Below, in pieces: positions 36,171 through 48,376 of a stretch of 64,000 nt of DNA. Positions within the stretch are counted from its first letter, which is position 1. Every line of letters begins with the position of its first letter. The notes beneath the pieces were generated by a model. That model was not told where the DNA came from and did no database searches. It saw only the letters and a list, made by a program, of their open reading frames with translations. The stretch is from Lithospermum erythrorhizon (taxonomy: Eukaryota; Streptophyta; Magnoliopsida; Boraginales; Boraginaceae). A program made the translations under genes and the position numbers. Location of the stretch: the NCBI GenBank assembly GCA_019722365.1, contig JADFUC010001722.1:248001-312000 (forward strand). Reading direction: 5' to 3'.

Positions 36171-36469
36171 CTTATAATGGCCTGGCGGTAAGACCTTTAA
36201 CTGCGCCTGCGAAACGTCGTCTCCCATTTACATCTCAAAATGAAGTTCCCCACGCCAGAAGAAATGGGCGAGATGATAGGAGATCAAAAGAGAGGACGTG
36301 AATGTTATCGAGGTATCTATTGGGGATTGTCAGGATCCCCAAGGAAAAAGGCACCGGGGAAGCGTCCGAGTATGAACATTGGAGAAACGACCGAGTCAAA
36401 ATGCCAGGACAACGATCCCAAGGACTCTGAGAGCCATAAGCAAGGAATGCCTCATGAAGATTTGGAGCT

Positions 36470-37217
36470 TGTAGCCTTTGACGATAGAAGACCCGATCGA
36501 GTTTTCAGAATAGGCACACGGTTGGGCGAGGATCACAGGGAGGCACTCATAGCTTTAATAAAGAAGTATGAGGAAGTGTTCTCTTGGGGTCGAGGATATG
36601 CCAGGCGTGGACAAAGAGATAGCACTCTATAAACTGCATGTTGACCCATCGTTCAAGCCAGTTAAACAAAAGAAGAGAAACTTCTCAGATGACAAAAACC
36701 TCGCAATCCAAAAAGAGGTTGAAGAACTGGTGGCCACGAAAGTAATCAGGGAACTTCAATTCCCTAAGAGGATAGCAAATGTGGTAATGGTAAAAAATCC
36801 TTAACCCGGTGGAGGATTTGCGTTCAAAAACCTAAATAAAACTGCCCAGAAGGATTGTGCCACTTGCCATGCAGGTGTTGGTTGTGAAGTGTTGATCATG
36901 AAGTCTTTGATTTCCTCGATGCATCGAGGGGGTATCACCAGATTCTCTTGTATGAGGACGACCAAGAAAAAACTACTTTCATAACAGAGTATGGTCTATA
37001 CTTTTGGAGGGTCATGCCGTTCGGCTTAAAGAATGTCGGGGCTACCTATCAAAGGATGGTGAACACTATCTTCAAAGATCATATTGGGAAAAATATGGAG
37101 ATATACGTGGATGACATGCTTGTTAAAAGTAAGAAGCGAGGGGACCATATAAAAATGCGGAAGAATCCTTTGGGGAGGTTGGGGGAAAAAGATGTGGAGC
37201 TTACCAAATCGACCTAG
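36470..37217 (+). pseudogene. gypsy reverse transcriptase remnant
   Basis: The segment ends of two overlapping frames (36240-36632 and 36568-36804) together give the start of RT: FRIGTRLGEDHREALIALIK, then, after a +1 shift near 36590, EDMPGVDKEIALYKLHVDPS. The palm is damaged between 36805 and 36945. It resumes at 36948-37217 with EDDQEKTTFITEYGLYFWRV, MPFGLKNVGATYQRM and the catalytic YVDDMLVKS. A deletion or mutation hides the DFTDLNKACPKD block except for FKNLNKTAQKDC. RNase H and integrase are not recognisable. Confidence 0.8.
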
Positions 37218-37240
37218 AAGTGCTGGGTTTGGAGTGAAGT

Positions 37241-38299
37241 ATGGGAGACATAACCATCCATTTCACTAATATCTTTGAGGGTCTCACGTTGGGCGGATCA
37301 AAATTCACAGTATGAGGCAATTCGGGAACAAGAACAAATGATGCTACCTCCAAGCGACATGCTTGCATCATTAAAAGAGGGCGACCGAGAAATATTTACC
37401 GACTGCGCTCGAGTTTACAATGAAAGTGGCGAAGATACGTAAAAGAGAAAGAGGAAGCGAGAATGCCGTTGCAAATTTTTGTTTCTTGCAAGAGAATAAA
37501 TACTTCTTCGACTTTAGTGTGGGTTTGTCAACTTTTCGAGGAGATGTGGTGTCAGTCACCTGACCTCTCGTACCCGTCTTCAGTCGTATCCTCAGTGATA
37601 ATGCTGATTGCGCCTATAACACAAACATGTATGGTATGCTTTTCTCGAGGTTGTCGGGCGGCAGTGCAAACAAAACACTTCACGGTATGTTGCAACCGCC
37701 GAGCATGAAAGAGGAAAATTACCGCGATGAGTTTGGCGTGGCTCGAGGCGTTATTTGATAATGGAGAAAGGGCAGCAGCGTACTAATCACATGCTCGGGA
37801 TGCGGCTTTGATAAATGCAGAAAAGTGTTCCCTAGATCTAAGCCATCTATGACTCACGACACATTGAGCAATGTATTCTAAGCATAGCATTATCTCGGCC
37901 GGGATGCCTACCGAGATGTTGAGAGGATTGAACAATCAGGCTGGGCCATGCTCGGCTGACTAATGAAGGAATGGGAGGCAAGATGGGAACATGTAACATT
38001 TAATTTTACCGAGGTTGGCATGGATTAATTGATTATTCTTGGCTTCATGGATCATCCCTTACAACGAGAATATCTTCATTTGTCTTGTCGACTAGTACTT
38101 CCACTTCGGCATTATCTGACAGCAATTATGTTATTGATATAAACATCATTTTATACAAGTAATCAATTTAAGATGACAAATATAGTTCAATGACATGTGA
38201 TTAAATTTCAAGGTCGAGGGAAGCATCACCGGGTCAGAAAGACTTGAGCCGAAATATCCATTGAAACCATATTTCACAACTTCCATGATCATGAAGGGT
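37241..38299. other. Unclassified transposon-derived sequence
   Basis: Holds short plus-strand open stretches, for example one with YEAIREQEQMMLPPSDML near 37310-37365, that match no family I know. The segment 37954-38048 (gaaggaatgggaggcaagat, gaacatgtaacattt, gaggttggca) recurs at 41129-41212, so it is repetitive. Confidence 0.4.
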
Positions 38300-38900
38300 C
38301 AAATTCTTGACATAAAAAAGTGTCGAGGTATAGTGGAACTAGGGTCGAACACTTGATATTGCACACTAACCTTTTAGGGAACTGGTCAAAAAGAAATATC
38401 GTAAGCTTTTCATCAATAAACTGGAAATTGGAAGAAATGTATGAGAGAGGTCAGTTCCCAAAGTTGTGGTTATTACGATTTGGACGAACACATGGTCTAT
38501 CTTGTGCCCATGTACTACAACAATACATCCATCGAGGGATTACCATTCCTCTTGGTGACATGCACGAGTATTTTCAAAAATTGGACATACAGTTTCCACA
38601 TGGTTATGAGGGTGTGAAAAAATTGAGCGATTACCACGATAACAGAGTCTCGCCGTTGTCTGGCTACTTTGACTGCGAATGTGCAGTTATTGTCGAAACC
38701 CAAACATCCTAACCATAGGCGCCCGAGAAGTCAGAGCCAAACCGAGTACATCAAAGAAAGCCAAGGTTAGAATGGCATCCGCTTTCGAGAAAGTCATGAA
38801 ATTTATTGGTTACAAACAATCTCCTAGGAAAAAAGGTGTTGGGCGTATTGCCAAAGTGGATTTGTCGCGGGGTAGCCCGATAGGCATTTCAAAAGCTAGC
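38300..38900 (+). pseudogene. MULE/FAR1-like transposase fragment with SWIM zinc finger
   Basis: Frame 38320-38712 contains FGRTHGLSCAHVLQQYIHRG, then TIPLGDMHEYFQKLDIQF. This fits the C-terminal SWIM finger of plant Mutator/FAR1 transposases (THGLPCAHELA-Y, then IPL--IH--W-KLDI). The usual Pro before the CAH is Ser here. A second overlapping frame (38679-38951) supplies the following basic tail (KPSTSKKAKVRMASAFEKVM). No catalytic core (DDE) is present. It is a fragment next to the gypsy carcass. Confidence 0.6.
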
Positions 38901-38954
38901 ACTCACAATTGGTCAAATCCAGCAACCGAATGTCCCCCTACTCCCACGTGAGAT

Positions 38955-39600
38955 TTAAATGCTTGTCTGTGTGCAGACAATTCTGTAAAAGTTCTATTTA
39001 TGCGACCAATTCCCTCGATATGCTCACACTTATATTGAAAATTTTACCAATATGCGTGGAAGTAGTAGCTACTGACTTCAAGCGTGCGTGCAATTGCGGG
39101 TATGATGATGAATAGCTCTAGGTTAGGAAGGATCTTAGCCAGCCTCTTTCTCTGACGCGCTTTCTGACGGATCTTAGGGGCTCATTAGAATGTTGGCTTG
39201 ACGCTTGTTCTAAAATATCTTACTCCTGGTCAGCGCGTAGATAAATGGACATTGTCGAAGATGTGGACCGCGTCGTTTTGAGCATTCTTGGCGTTGCGAG
39301 GAACAACTGTCTTGACTATCTTGGATCAAAGGGACCGCCAGAGCACTTGGTTTAGGAAATGTTGATGGAGAGAATCATTTATATTAATTAAGATCTATCT
39401 CTCTAAAATTATGAATCAACCGTTTACATAATGTATACTAATTTGTCAAATGTTAATTGTACATGATCAACAGTGATCATCCTGTCCCTAGATATCGTTG
39501 TATTTGAAAATGGGCAGAGATGTTTCGACTCGAGGTTTATAAATTCAATATACTCCCACTGAATCAACTTATTCAACCCGTATTATCGGGCGGATGAATC
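38955..39600. other. Unclassified sequence
   Basis: No gene supported. The right part (39540-39650) includes catcgaacagcgttttaagc, which recurs changed near 41230, so it belongs to the repeat family described next. Confidence 0.35.
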
Positions 39601-39639
39601 ACATGATAAGCCAAAGATATCAAATTTGCACATCGAACA

Positions 39640-39960
39640 GCGTTTTAAGCCATTCATCTATTTAATTCGTTTCTTATGTAATTAATTATTTAACTTCTTC
39701 TATATAATTAATTGTATAATTAAATTCTTATGTAATTAAGTATTTATTTTATTTTATGTAATTAATAATTTAATGCATACTTATATAATTAATTATTTAA
39801 TTCATTTTTGTATTAATTATTTAATTCATTCTTACTTATGTAATCAATTACTTAATTTATTTTTATGTAATTAATTTGCAAATTCGATACTTATGTAATT
39901 AATTTGTATTGTCTAATATGATTAAATTATTTAATTCATTTTTTATAAGAATGTTTCTTA
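39640..39960 (+). repeat. AT-rich degenerate tandem repeat (~28 bp unit)
   Basis: Variants of cttatgtaattaattattta followed by attcatt are repeated about eleven times. The same unit appears in a shorter run at 41255-41350. Both runs are followed by the same flank (ttataagaatgt, then atgaaaacaaa and aatctaat), showing a shared origin. Confidence 0.7.
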
Positions 39961-41128
39961 TGAAAACAAATAATCTAATGGCATGCTTTTTAGCAAACAA
40001 ATGAATTACCTTTATAATTATTTTCTTTATGAACATGAAGTTAAATAGCTAGTTGTCATAGAAGCATAGAAAAAAAATTTGCTTGTTTGCCTTAGATATC
40101 AAGTGAAAAAGTTAACACAAAATTGTAAAACAATTTAATATCTTATTACAATCATAATTTGGTAATTCTATCATATTTAAATACCAATTAACATAATTGA
40201 AATATTAACACAAAATTGAACAATAATCTCACAAAATAACTATCTCCAATTAATACATATAATCTCCAATTAGCCACATATAATTTGAAAATCAAACCAA
40301 CATATAATTTCCATGCTTGGTGTCTAATAACATAAGATAATTTAAGCTTATTATAAATGATGTCAAACTAAATTAAAACACTAAAAACACACATATAGTT
40401 TTTCAATTTCCTATCTCACAAACATTAAGACAAATTCGCTTAATATACAACAATCATGTGGAAGAAACTAATGATGAAATGGTATCTTACGTGTTAAATG
40501 ACCTTATTGCTCGACAAACACAAATGAGTTGAGATGGAAAAACAAATGTATTTGAATTCTTCTGATATATGAAAGTTAAAATCACAATGAAATGATTGGT
40601 GTTTAAACTCAAAACAACATAAAATTAGCATTTAAACAATAGGGCAAATTTGTCTTGTTTCAAATTCACTTGTTTTGAAACAAACATAGGAAAAGTCGGT
40701 TGTTTAATCATTCAAAGAAAGTTGTGTTATCAAATCAAGTCATTTTTTGCAGGCAACTTGGGAGACCGTGAAAGAAGCAAATTGTCCTAAAGCTTGTAAG
40801 TAGACAAGCGAATTACTGTGATGCTTGTTTTCTTGCAAGCAATTTCTTTCTATGTTTGTTTTCTTATAAACATGGAAGTTACATGTTAGTTGACAAAGAA
40901 GCATGATTTTAATTATTTACTCCCTCTGCGTTAACGTGAATATTGTGTAGTCAAATCAATAATTACGATCAATCTCGATAGTTCTACGACTTTTCTGTCG
41001 ATGAAGGCAATTTACCGATTCTTGTCCAATCGCTCCGATTAATTATACACCGGTCCTCCAAGTTATTAATGAAAATCGGAAGATAAATTCTGCATAGTAG
41101 AATTTAGTAATCCAAAAGGCGGGTTCGG
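39961..41128. other. Intergenic repeat-rich DNA
   Basis: The phrase with agttaaatagctagttgtca and gaagcata near 40035-40070 recurs diverged near 40870-40905 and 41440-41470. No gene seen. Confidence 0.4.
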
Positions 41129-41480
41129 GGCTAATGAGAAGGAATGGGAGGCAAGATAGGAACATGTAACATTTGATTGCTCGGTTGGCACAGGATTGAT
41201 TGATTCTTGTCGCGAGAGATATCAAGGCGCACGCCGAACAGCGTTTATTTCATCATTATTATGTAATTAATAATAATTTAATAAATACTTATATAATTAA
41301 TTATTTAATTCATTCTTATGTAATAATTATTTAATTCATTCTTATATAATTAATTTACATTTTCTTTATAAGAATGTATTTATATGAAAACAAACAATCT
41401 AATAATATGTTTCTTAGCTAACAAGCAATTATAAACCTCTGAATAAGTAGCTTGTTGTCTTAGAAGCATATTCGGTTGTT
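41129..41480 (+). repeat. Second copy of the 38.0/39.6-40.1 kb repeat family
   Basis: Combines in one place the gaaggaatgggaggcaagat block of 37.95-38.05 kb, the gaacagcgttt block of 39.63 kb, the AT tandem unit and the atgaaaacaaacaatctaat flank. This suggests these scattered pieces were once a single element. Confidence 0.6.
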
Positions 41481-42175
41481 GTCTTACAAGCAAATATTGA
41501 ACTCGGCTTTGACCATAGTAGCATATAAGAGCTAAACATTATACGAAGCAAACATGGAGCTGTTAAGCTGAGCAAAATAGTCATTTCATGTTTTCTTGTT
41601 TTGGTGTATGTTGCTTCTAGTGAACATATTTCTTGATTGTGATTATAGCGACCATGACCTGCTTGTCATAAAATGGTGCACGGCTAAGAAAGGGATGATT
41701 GAAATGATGGCAATTTTTCAAGAATGGCCCCTCTGTTAATGAATTACTCGAAGCCAAATGATGAGGAAAGTGTTGGGATCACGGAGCTGATACTCTTCAT
41801 GGTCTCAGCCAGACTCCTGCGATTAATATCACTATATGTCTGAGCAGGCAGTAATTGAAAATACCAAGAAAGTAATACTTTCTGATATCTTTGCTCTGGG
41901 TTCCCCATGAGGATGCGTCACATTCTTCTTCTTGAAATCAACTAGAAAGAACTCTCAATGATTGTTACAAAGTCCTATCAAACTAAGCTTTCTCGCCAAT
42001 TGAGTAATACTTTATAATTTAGTATTCTGATGACAAATCTGCTACAGATTTAGCTTAAAAGTATTATAGAGATGATACAAATCAAGTGAGAAACTGACTC
42101 TATTGAATTTAGAACAAAAGGAATTTAGAGAATTGGAAAAATTTAGGATTAAAGAAAAGTTGCAGCCCTAATCTT
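41481..42175. other. Unclassified sequence
   Basis: No gene supported. Mixed composition and no long open frame; probably the U3 side of an LTR-like element given the block that follows. Confidence 0.3.
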
Positions 42176-42430
42176 CCTTATCTTTCTTGAACAGCCTTTC
42201 ATCGAGACCTCATAAAGGGGCCAGAGTCTCGATGGCGAGTCTCGATGGCCTGCTGAAGGGTCACGGTATGCTCTGATCCGGCCTTAATGCGTCCATGAGG
42301 CCTCATCGGGACCTCGGGGTCTCGATGGGCTCCCATACAGTTGAGGCTCCCATTTGTGCATCAGAGACCCCTGCATCGAGACCCGGGGTCTCGATGAAGA
42401 AGTCGATCTCTGCATCTTGACACTCTTCCT
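42176..42430 (+). repeat. GC-rich block of interspersed ggtctcgatg / catcgagacc words
   Basis: The 10-mer ggtctcgatg or its reverse complement, with small changes, occurs at least six times in 220 bp. The clearest case is a 23-bp near-perfect palindrome at 42374-42396 with 11-bp arms around a single G. The block is sharply more GC-rich than its surroundings. A retroelement LTR U3 with repeated motifs is likely. Confidence 0.6.
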
Positions 42431-43375
42431 TTCAGCGAAAGAATTCATAAGCAGTAAATCAATGAGTAGAAGATTTTGATGAAATGAAATTTAATGCCAG
42501 AGAGAAGGAAAGGAATTAAATGAGAAGTAGTTGTTGACGAGATGGGCGGTGGAAGTGGTAGTTTTGTTTAGGAATGCGATTGGACGGATTTGCAGTTTTG
42601 GGGGGCAAAAAATCGAGCAGTTTGGATTTTTAGAAAAAGTATTAAAATCAGATGGATTATCAGGCGGTCGGCCCAGTTCGGACTACTCTCGGATGGCCAG
42701 CTACATTGGGCGAATTTTTATTAGATTTGGGCAGATTTTGTTATGACCGATTTTTATTAGATTTGGTAGGATTTTTTGTTATATTTTGGGTTTCTGTTTT
42801 TTAGGTTAACTATATACAATATTTACAATAAAATTCAAATGTCCGGCTTCAATGTTACAATGAAACCATCTTTGTTTTGGACCAAAATGTCTTTATAATA
42901 AAATTCAAAACTTCCAATATATTACGTAAGGCAATAATAAGTTCAAATGTCCAAATACTAATAATAAGTTGAAATGTCCATCTGAGAATAATAAGCACAA
43001 TTGTCCAAACTTGAGAATATTAATAAATTCAAATGTCCAATACAAGAAAATGTCGAAATAAATCGATATATTAATGTGATCTAGAAGAAGCATCACAAAT
43101 AAGATTCACCTATGAAAATTAAAATAAAATATATTGGTATTAAATATAAATATATAAAGAAAGGTATAATTACAAGAATAATGATATAAGCATTACCATA
43201 CAAATCCATCTTCCATATCGATACATCCATAGACAACTCAAGAAGCTTAGTAGATTGCACGTCTACAAAATAAAATAAATATATTAGTGTTAAATAAAAT
43301 GTGAAAGAAAAAAAATACATAATAATTAGAAGAATACTAATATGAAATTATGAACATACCATATGAAGTTTTCTC
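42431..43375. other. Non-coding side of the hAT region
   Basis: 42640-42720 has ggcggtcggcccagttcgg, reminiscent of the ggtcggcccg words near plant hAT ends. The rest is AT-rich. The phrase ttttttaggttaactatat at about 42795 recurs at 46350, flanking the transposase remnant on both sides. Confidence 0.35.
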
Positions 43376-43379
43376 AAAC

Positions 43380-45080
43380 TTCTCAACATCTTCCATGGTA
43401 GTCTTCAAATCGTCAGTCGTCATGGTTTTTAACCAACTTTGAGCCTGCTAAGCATTTCGACCGTTTTCGGTTTCAAAGAACTTCTATACTGTTCCAATAC
43501 ACCTCATGCTAAATGATTGTTAAAGGAAGCAAGCGTAAGCTGGAATAGCTAAAATATCTCATGATCTTAGACAAAAGCAGAATATCTCATGAATTTATTT
43601 TCCACCATTCTGAATGTTCAAAGCTCAGCTTTCTCATGAGGTTCACTCAAATATTGGGTCAATTCACATTTAATACTCGAGGATTATCGTCTAATTCCAT
43701 TTGAAATTCGAGAATCCATGTCTTCCCCAATTTGATGATCTCTCTTGTTAACATATTTAGAATTTTCATTGACTACTTCGGGCATATCGGAGTCCATGTA
43801 TTCTCGTCTGAGGAAACTTCTAATTCAATCGGTTGTCAACACGTGGGTTGTCTTATTTAATCCTTCCCAGTAATATTAGCCATATAACTTTTGAAGCTTC
43901 GAGGTACTTAAACTTATATCTAGGATCAAAGACAAGCTGCGATAAGCACAGTTGTTCTAACACTAGCATTAATCCAATACTTATCAAATTTCACTTTCCT
44001 TATTATCGACATTTTCTTCAAAACAAGATCATCAACTGCTAGGTCTTGCTTTGTGTATGTCGTCATAACAATTTGTCACAAAGAATGAGGAAGGCGTGAG
44101 CAAAATTACCCAACCAGAAAATGCTAAAGTAGACTCATAAAACAAACCTAGAAACTTGACAAATGCTTGACGCTTTGCTTGTCATCATTCTTAGGAGAGT
44201 GCATCTAGAGGAACATTTGTTCTTCAAAGTTTTTAAGAAATAACTACAATAACTAGCATCTTCCTCCTCGACCCCCTATTAAGCTTTGATACTTAATTGT
44301 TTTCAAGCATCAAGAGCATTCGAATTCCATCGGTGTCTTATCAAGACAAACCCTTCTTACCTCAATTTTCTCCAAGGCTAGCACATTCTTGAAACAATTT
44401 ACTCCTTTGAGGAGATGACCTCACAAACTTCATAGCACATCTAATCTTCAAGATTGAAGTAGAGTGCTCTTTCAAACCTTCTTTAACAATGAGGTTAGTA
44501 ATATGGCGTATGTCGACATGCAGTATTTATTATTCCTGACATTCTCCCGCCAATTGCCTTGTTTTCAAGTAATCACTATAAGCTCCACTAGAGATGCATT
44601 ATCAACGATTCTTGTTAGAATCTTATCAAACCCCGTTCATTCAAACGAATTCGATAGACTTCCTATTATTTCACTTTATGACTTTCAATCAAAGAAAAGT
44701 TCAAGATTTTTTTCTTAAAGGTTCCAACTATCGTGATATAATGGCAGTCAAAACCCAAGTAACTAATCTTGAATTGAAGTCCAACCATCGTAGTTAAAGC
44801 ATTGATTTTAAGCAACCTTTCCTTGTACTTTCACTTTTCATCTGATCTAAGACAATCGGCTGACAGCAGGTATACCTGCAGTATAAACTGAGCTTTCCCA
44901 ATAGTCTAACAAAGCTCCTAAATCCTTCTCCTTATTAAAATTAAATGATAACTCATCAACTATAGCCATATTAGATAAAAGTCTAAGTTTACGAATATCA
45001 AGGCTTTAGTACTTTTGTACGACTATGTACGGGATCCGTCCTTTGTTTGCTTACGCTAAATCATTAATTCCCGGTTGATT
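43380..45080 (-). pseudogene. hAT-family (Ac/RICESLEEPER-like) transposase remnant
   Basis: Reading the minus strand from 45080 down gives successive hAT blocks in different frames. These are IRKLRLLSNMAIVDELSFNF; KKILNFSLIESHK; HITNLIVKEGLKEHSTSILK; FVRSSPQRSKLFQECASLEK; VKFDKYWINAS with FDPRYKFKYLEASKV; and the C-terminal dimerisation region ending YRSSLKPKTVEMLSRLKVG. Order and spacing fit a full hAT transposase without its BED finger. Stops and shifts occur throughout, so it is dead. Domesticated hAT genes (RICESLEEPER/DAYSLEEPER) are a known alternative, but the broken frame argues against that here. Confidence 0.75.
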
Positions 45081-45640
45081 TTTATCTTTATGTAATAATG
45101 TTCTTATTCCGCAGGCGATGGACACGCTTGTGATATGATTATTTAGAATCGAGTTCCGTGTTTATTAGTATCATTTGCGTAAGTTTTAAACAATGCAAAC
45201 ATCTTTGCTTTCTTTTATTCTCAATTTTTCTCAAAAATTGAAGCCAAAATTAGAATAAGTTCTATCATTCTCACCACTTCCCGCAGTACTAGTTAAAAGA
45301 TTGAGTCTAAACGTCTTATAGGAGAGTTGGAAGAGGTTATAATTAGCGGGGCGTTTAGCGTAGGCGTTTAGCGGTGGGACTTACTGAGAGTCTGAGACAT
45401 TTGTCGAGTTGACTCCAAATCTTCAACTCATTGTTCGCGGTCGTGTCCAATAATCATATAGTTTCGCATACGCCCAATGTAGGAATGGATCGGATAGTTC
45501 GCCCATAATACCTCTGAACAATAAAATTACATTCATGTCAGCTTGAACAAATATGGAAGTGCAATTGTTCCTGAAATTCAACGAGGCTTCGCAGACCAAT
45601 CGATTAATAAACTAATAAAGTCAAGCTGCTAGTCGCTACC
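45081..45640. other. Unclassified, possibly the 5' part of the hAT element
   Basis: Where the BED zinc finger would be expected on the minus strand I see no clear Cys-Cys-His-His pattern. No other gene. Confidence 0.3.
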
Positions 45641-47110
45641 CTAATAAACTTCACATTTTAATGTCATAACTTGTCATTATCAATAAAACATAGAAAATAA
45701 AATAGAAAGCGAAAAGGATAAATTTCACATCATGATTCGGATCTACAAACTTCAAACAACACTTAAACATCTTAATTAATGAAACCATAATAGACTACAT
45801 AACAATATCTCACAATCAATAAAAGCTTAGCGATAGGATATAGTTCAAATTGTATAAACTCATATTAACATATTTTTAAACACAAAGATCAAAATTTTAG
45901 CAAACTAAGCACTAAATTCTTGAATAAAACATCAATAAAAAAAACTAGCAATAACCACTTAAAACAAACTCCTCAAAAGCACATTTAATAAACTAAAATT
46001 AATAAAGCGAAATAAACTAGCGATAACCCTTTGGCCTTAACCCACAAATAAGTAAATAACTTAAAATTAATAAGCGTATTAATACAAATTAATAAACTAA
46101 ATTAATCAACAAATTCGAAATAAAACAAATTAATACAAATAATAAGCATTAATAAACAAATTAATAAGCTGAAATAATAACTTAAAATTAGTAAGCGATA
46201 TTAATATAAATTAATAAACTAAAATTAATATACAAATAGAAAAAAACAAGTTGAAAAATAACAAATAAAAATAATAAACATTAGAAATAATAACCCAAAT
46301 TAGAATTAACTATATTTTGGGCGGATTTTTTTATTTATATTTGAGCTTCATGTTTTTAGGTTAACTATATTGATATTTACAATAAAATAATGATAAACTC
46401 CAAAGTCAAAATAATAACATAATAAAATTCAATACTCGAAATATCTAAAAACATGAATAATAATAATAACATGACAAATTCATGTCAAGCGAACAAATGG
46501 TGCCGTCAATTTATTGACAACTACCTCAAAATCGCAATATTCAGCGAGCCAGCGTCCCAAAGCGGACAACTCGAAATCGACACAACCACGGACATAAAAT
46601 ATTATATTGGTATAGTCGATCCACGATAATGTTTTTTGCCTATAAAAACGTAATTTATTCAACAAAATTTCACAAATCGATTATCAAGCAACTGAATCAT
46701 TTATGAGTAAAATCACCTTGGGCCCGTGTTCTTTTCAATCCATTATTATTTTGAATTTTTTATAATGCATCATGATGACGACTCCATAAAATTTAAGCTC
46801 AACAGACCGTGTCATGAGACTTATCTATTCTGATATGCATGCATGTCGATTAACCCCATTTGGCGATTTATTATTTACCTATAATTAATAACTAAAATAA
46901 CAAAATTAATAAACAAATTAATAAACTAAAATTAATAAACAAATTTGAAATAATAACTAAAATTAATAAACAATTAAAAATTAGTAATCAACTAAAATTC
47001 TAAATAATAGCTAAAATAATATAAAATTAATACAAATTAATAAACTAAAATTAATAAACAAATTGAAATAAATCAAATTGAAATAATAACTAAAAATAAT
47101 AAGCATTTGA
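45641..47110. repeat. Very AT-rich low-complexity region (aattaataaac words)
   Basis: Words such as actaaaattaataaacaaat are repeated many times in varied forms between about 45950 and 47110. A less biased stretch is at 46480-46880. No coding potential. A short minus frame at 46480-46665 has no recognised motif. Confidence 0.6.
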
Positions 47111-47332
47111 AGCAAATTAAATTGTCACTTATAGCAAGGGCCTTGAGTGTTGAATCGGCAATAGGGGGAGAACTTCTTGAATGACAATGACAATAGGGGG
47201 AGGAATGGTTTAGGGATTTTACGTTTTTCTTGTCTGAGAAATTTGAGTAGTGATAAATTTAGGGATTATGAAGCTAGGGGTGATAGTTATTTTGAAATAA
47301 ATTTAATTTAGGATTGTTTTATTAAAAAAATC

Positions 47333-47505
47333 TTTGAGCCAGGACCGGACCGGTTATAATCCCGATCGGAAGTCAGGGCCAGATGTAGGATGGGTCGGGT
47401 TCATTCAAAAATATGGATTAAAAAATAGGTCCGGTCCAGGCAGTTTTTATCAAGCCGGACAGGATACAGCAATCGGATTTTATCAACAGCCCTAGTTTTG
47501 TTGGC
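47333..47505 (-). mobile_element. hAT-like terminal region
   Basis: Read on the minus strand it starts ctagggctgttgataaaatc and continues with cggaccggaccta words (ggtccggtcc, ggaccggaccggtt). Such ends are common on plant hAT elements. It is probably the upstream end of the transposase remnant at 43.4-45.1 kb. The other end was not fixed. Confidence 0.4.
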
Positions 47506-47734
47506 AGAGATGCTTGATGAAGTTGGAAAGTGCTTTTGCATTTGGTACCTTTTCTAAATTGGAAAAACAATTTCTTACCAAACATGTTTATTTTTTCTTT
47601 TGATGTTATAAAATAAAATTCTTGGTTCTTTAAAAAAAAAATTAGAAATATAAAATATCATTGAGTTTACAAAGAGACCCGCATGTCTGCATTCGGCTCT
47701 TTTACAGAACACATATTTCATTTTTAAAATTAGT

Positions 47735-47960
47735 AAGTTGGTTCAATAATTAGCCCAATTGCTTCCATAACGGAAAGGTCACAGGTTTAATTCCTCGCTT
47801 TCTACCATATTATTTAAAACTGAAACTGTAGTGCAATTGGTAAACTAATGGCATTGTTATTTGTTGTTGGAGTTGAATCCCTATAAAACAACGTTTTAAA
47901 AATAATCAGATAATTCCTTGAGTTATTTAGCGCCGAAGGGTTCGAATACCGTGTAGGGAG
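47735..47960 (+). mobile_element. Cluster of three tRNA-like SINE heads
   Basis: Three sets of Pol III box-like sequences occur in 225 bp. First: tagcccaattgc (about 47751) with ggtttaattcc (47784-47794). Second: tagtgcaattgg (47829-47840) with gagttgaatccc (47870-47881). Third: a B box only, gggttcgaatacc (47938-47950). A-to-B spacing of 33-41 bp is tRNA-like. None folds as a tRNA, so these are SINE relics. Confidence 0.4.
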
Positions 47961-48376
47961 AGTTAGAAGTTATTATAATATTAACTATAAAAAAAAAACA
48001 AACAATTTCAAAATTTCTAAACGGAGGTACATACCTAGTTACTAACAAACGATCAAGTGTTCTAGATCACACTGGTATTATTCTGCAGTAGATGAGAGCA
48101 TATAAAGTATCCGTCAAAGTAGTCCAGCAAATTAATAGAAAGACCAAAAAGGGACAAGAAAAACACAAACAATGTAATTTCGTTTGAATACAAAATCATA
48201 TAAACTTGATGAACATATCCCACGATAACTCACCCTTGATAGAGTTAATAGCAAAAGAAATACCATATCCATCAATCTTCATAAACATCTGGTTGCTGCT
48301 CTTTTTGTATAAAAAAAGAACTCCAGTTCAGCGGTAATCATCTCTGGTGAATTCTTGAATACAGAAATCAACTGAT
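47961..48376. other. 3' flank of the TRM9 gene
   Basis: Includes the 3' untranslated region of the minus-strand TRM9 gene just below 48377. I see no unambiguous polyadenylation signal and no other gene. Confidence 0.4.

Larger units (their letters stand above)
34200..37240 (+). mobile_element. Ty3/gypsy retrotransposon carcass
   Basis: A GC-richer island holding gag, protease and reverse transcriptase relics in the normal order on the plus strand, all broken. No LTR pair, primer-binding site or integrase was found. The EDMPGVD block and the YVDDMLVKS catalytic motif fit the Tat/Ogre-like side of plant gypsy elements, but this assignment is from motif memory only. Start and end are set by composition and by the last recognisable RT motif. 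Confidence 0.7.
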
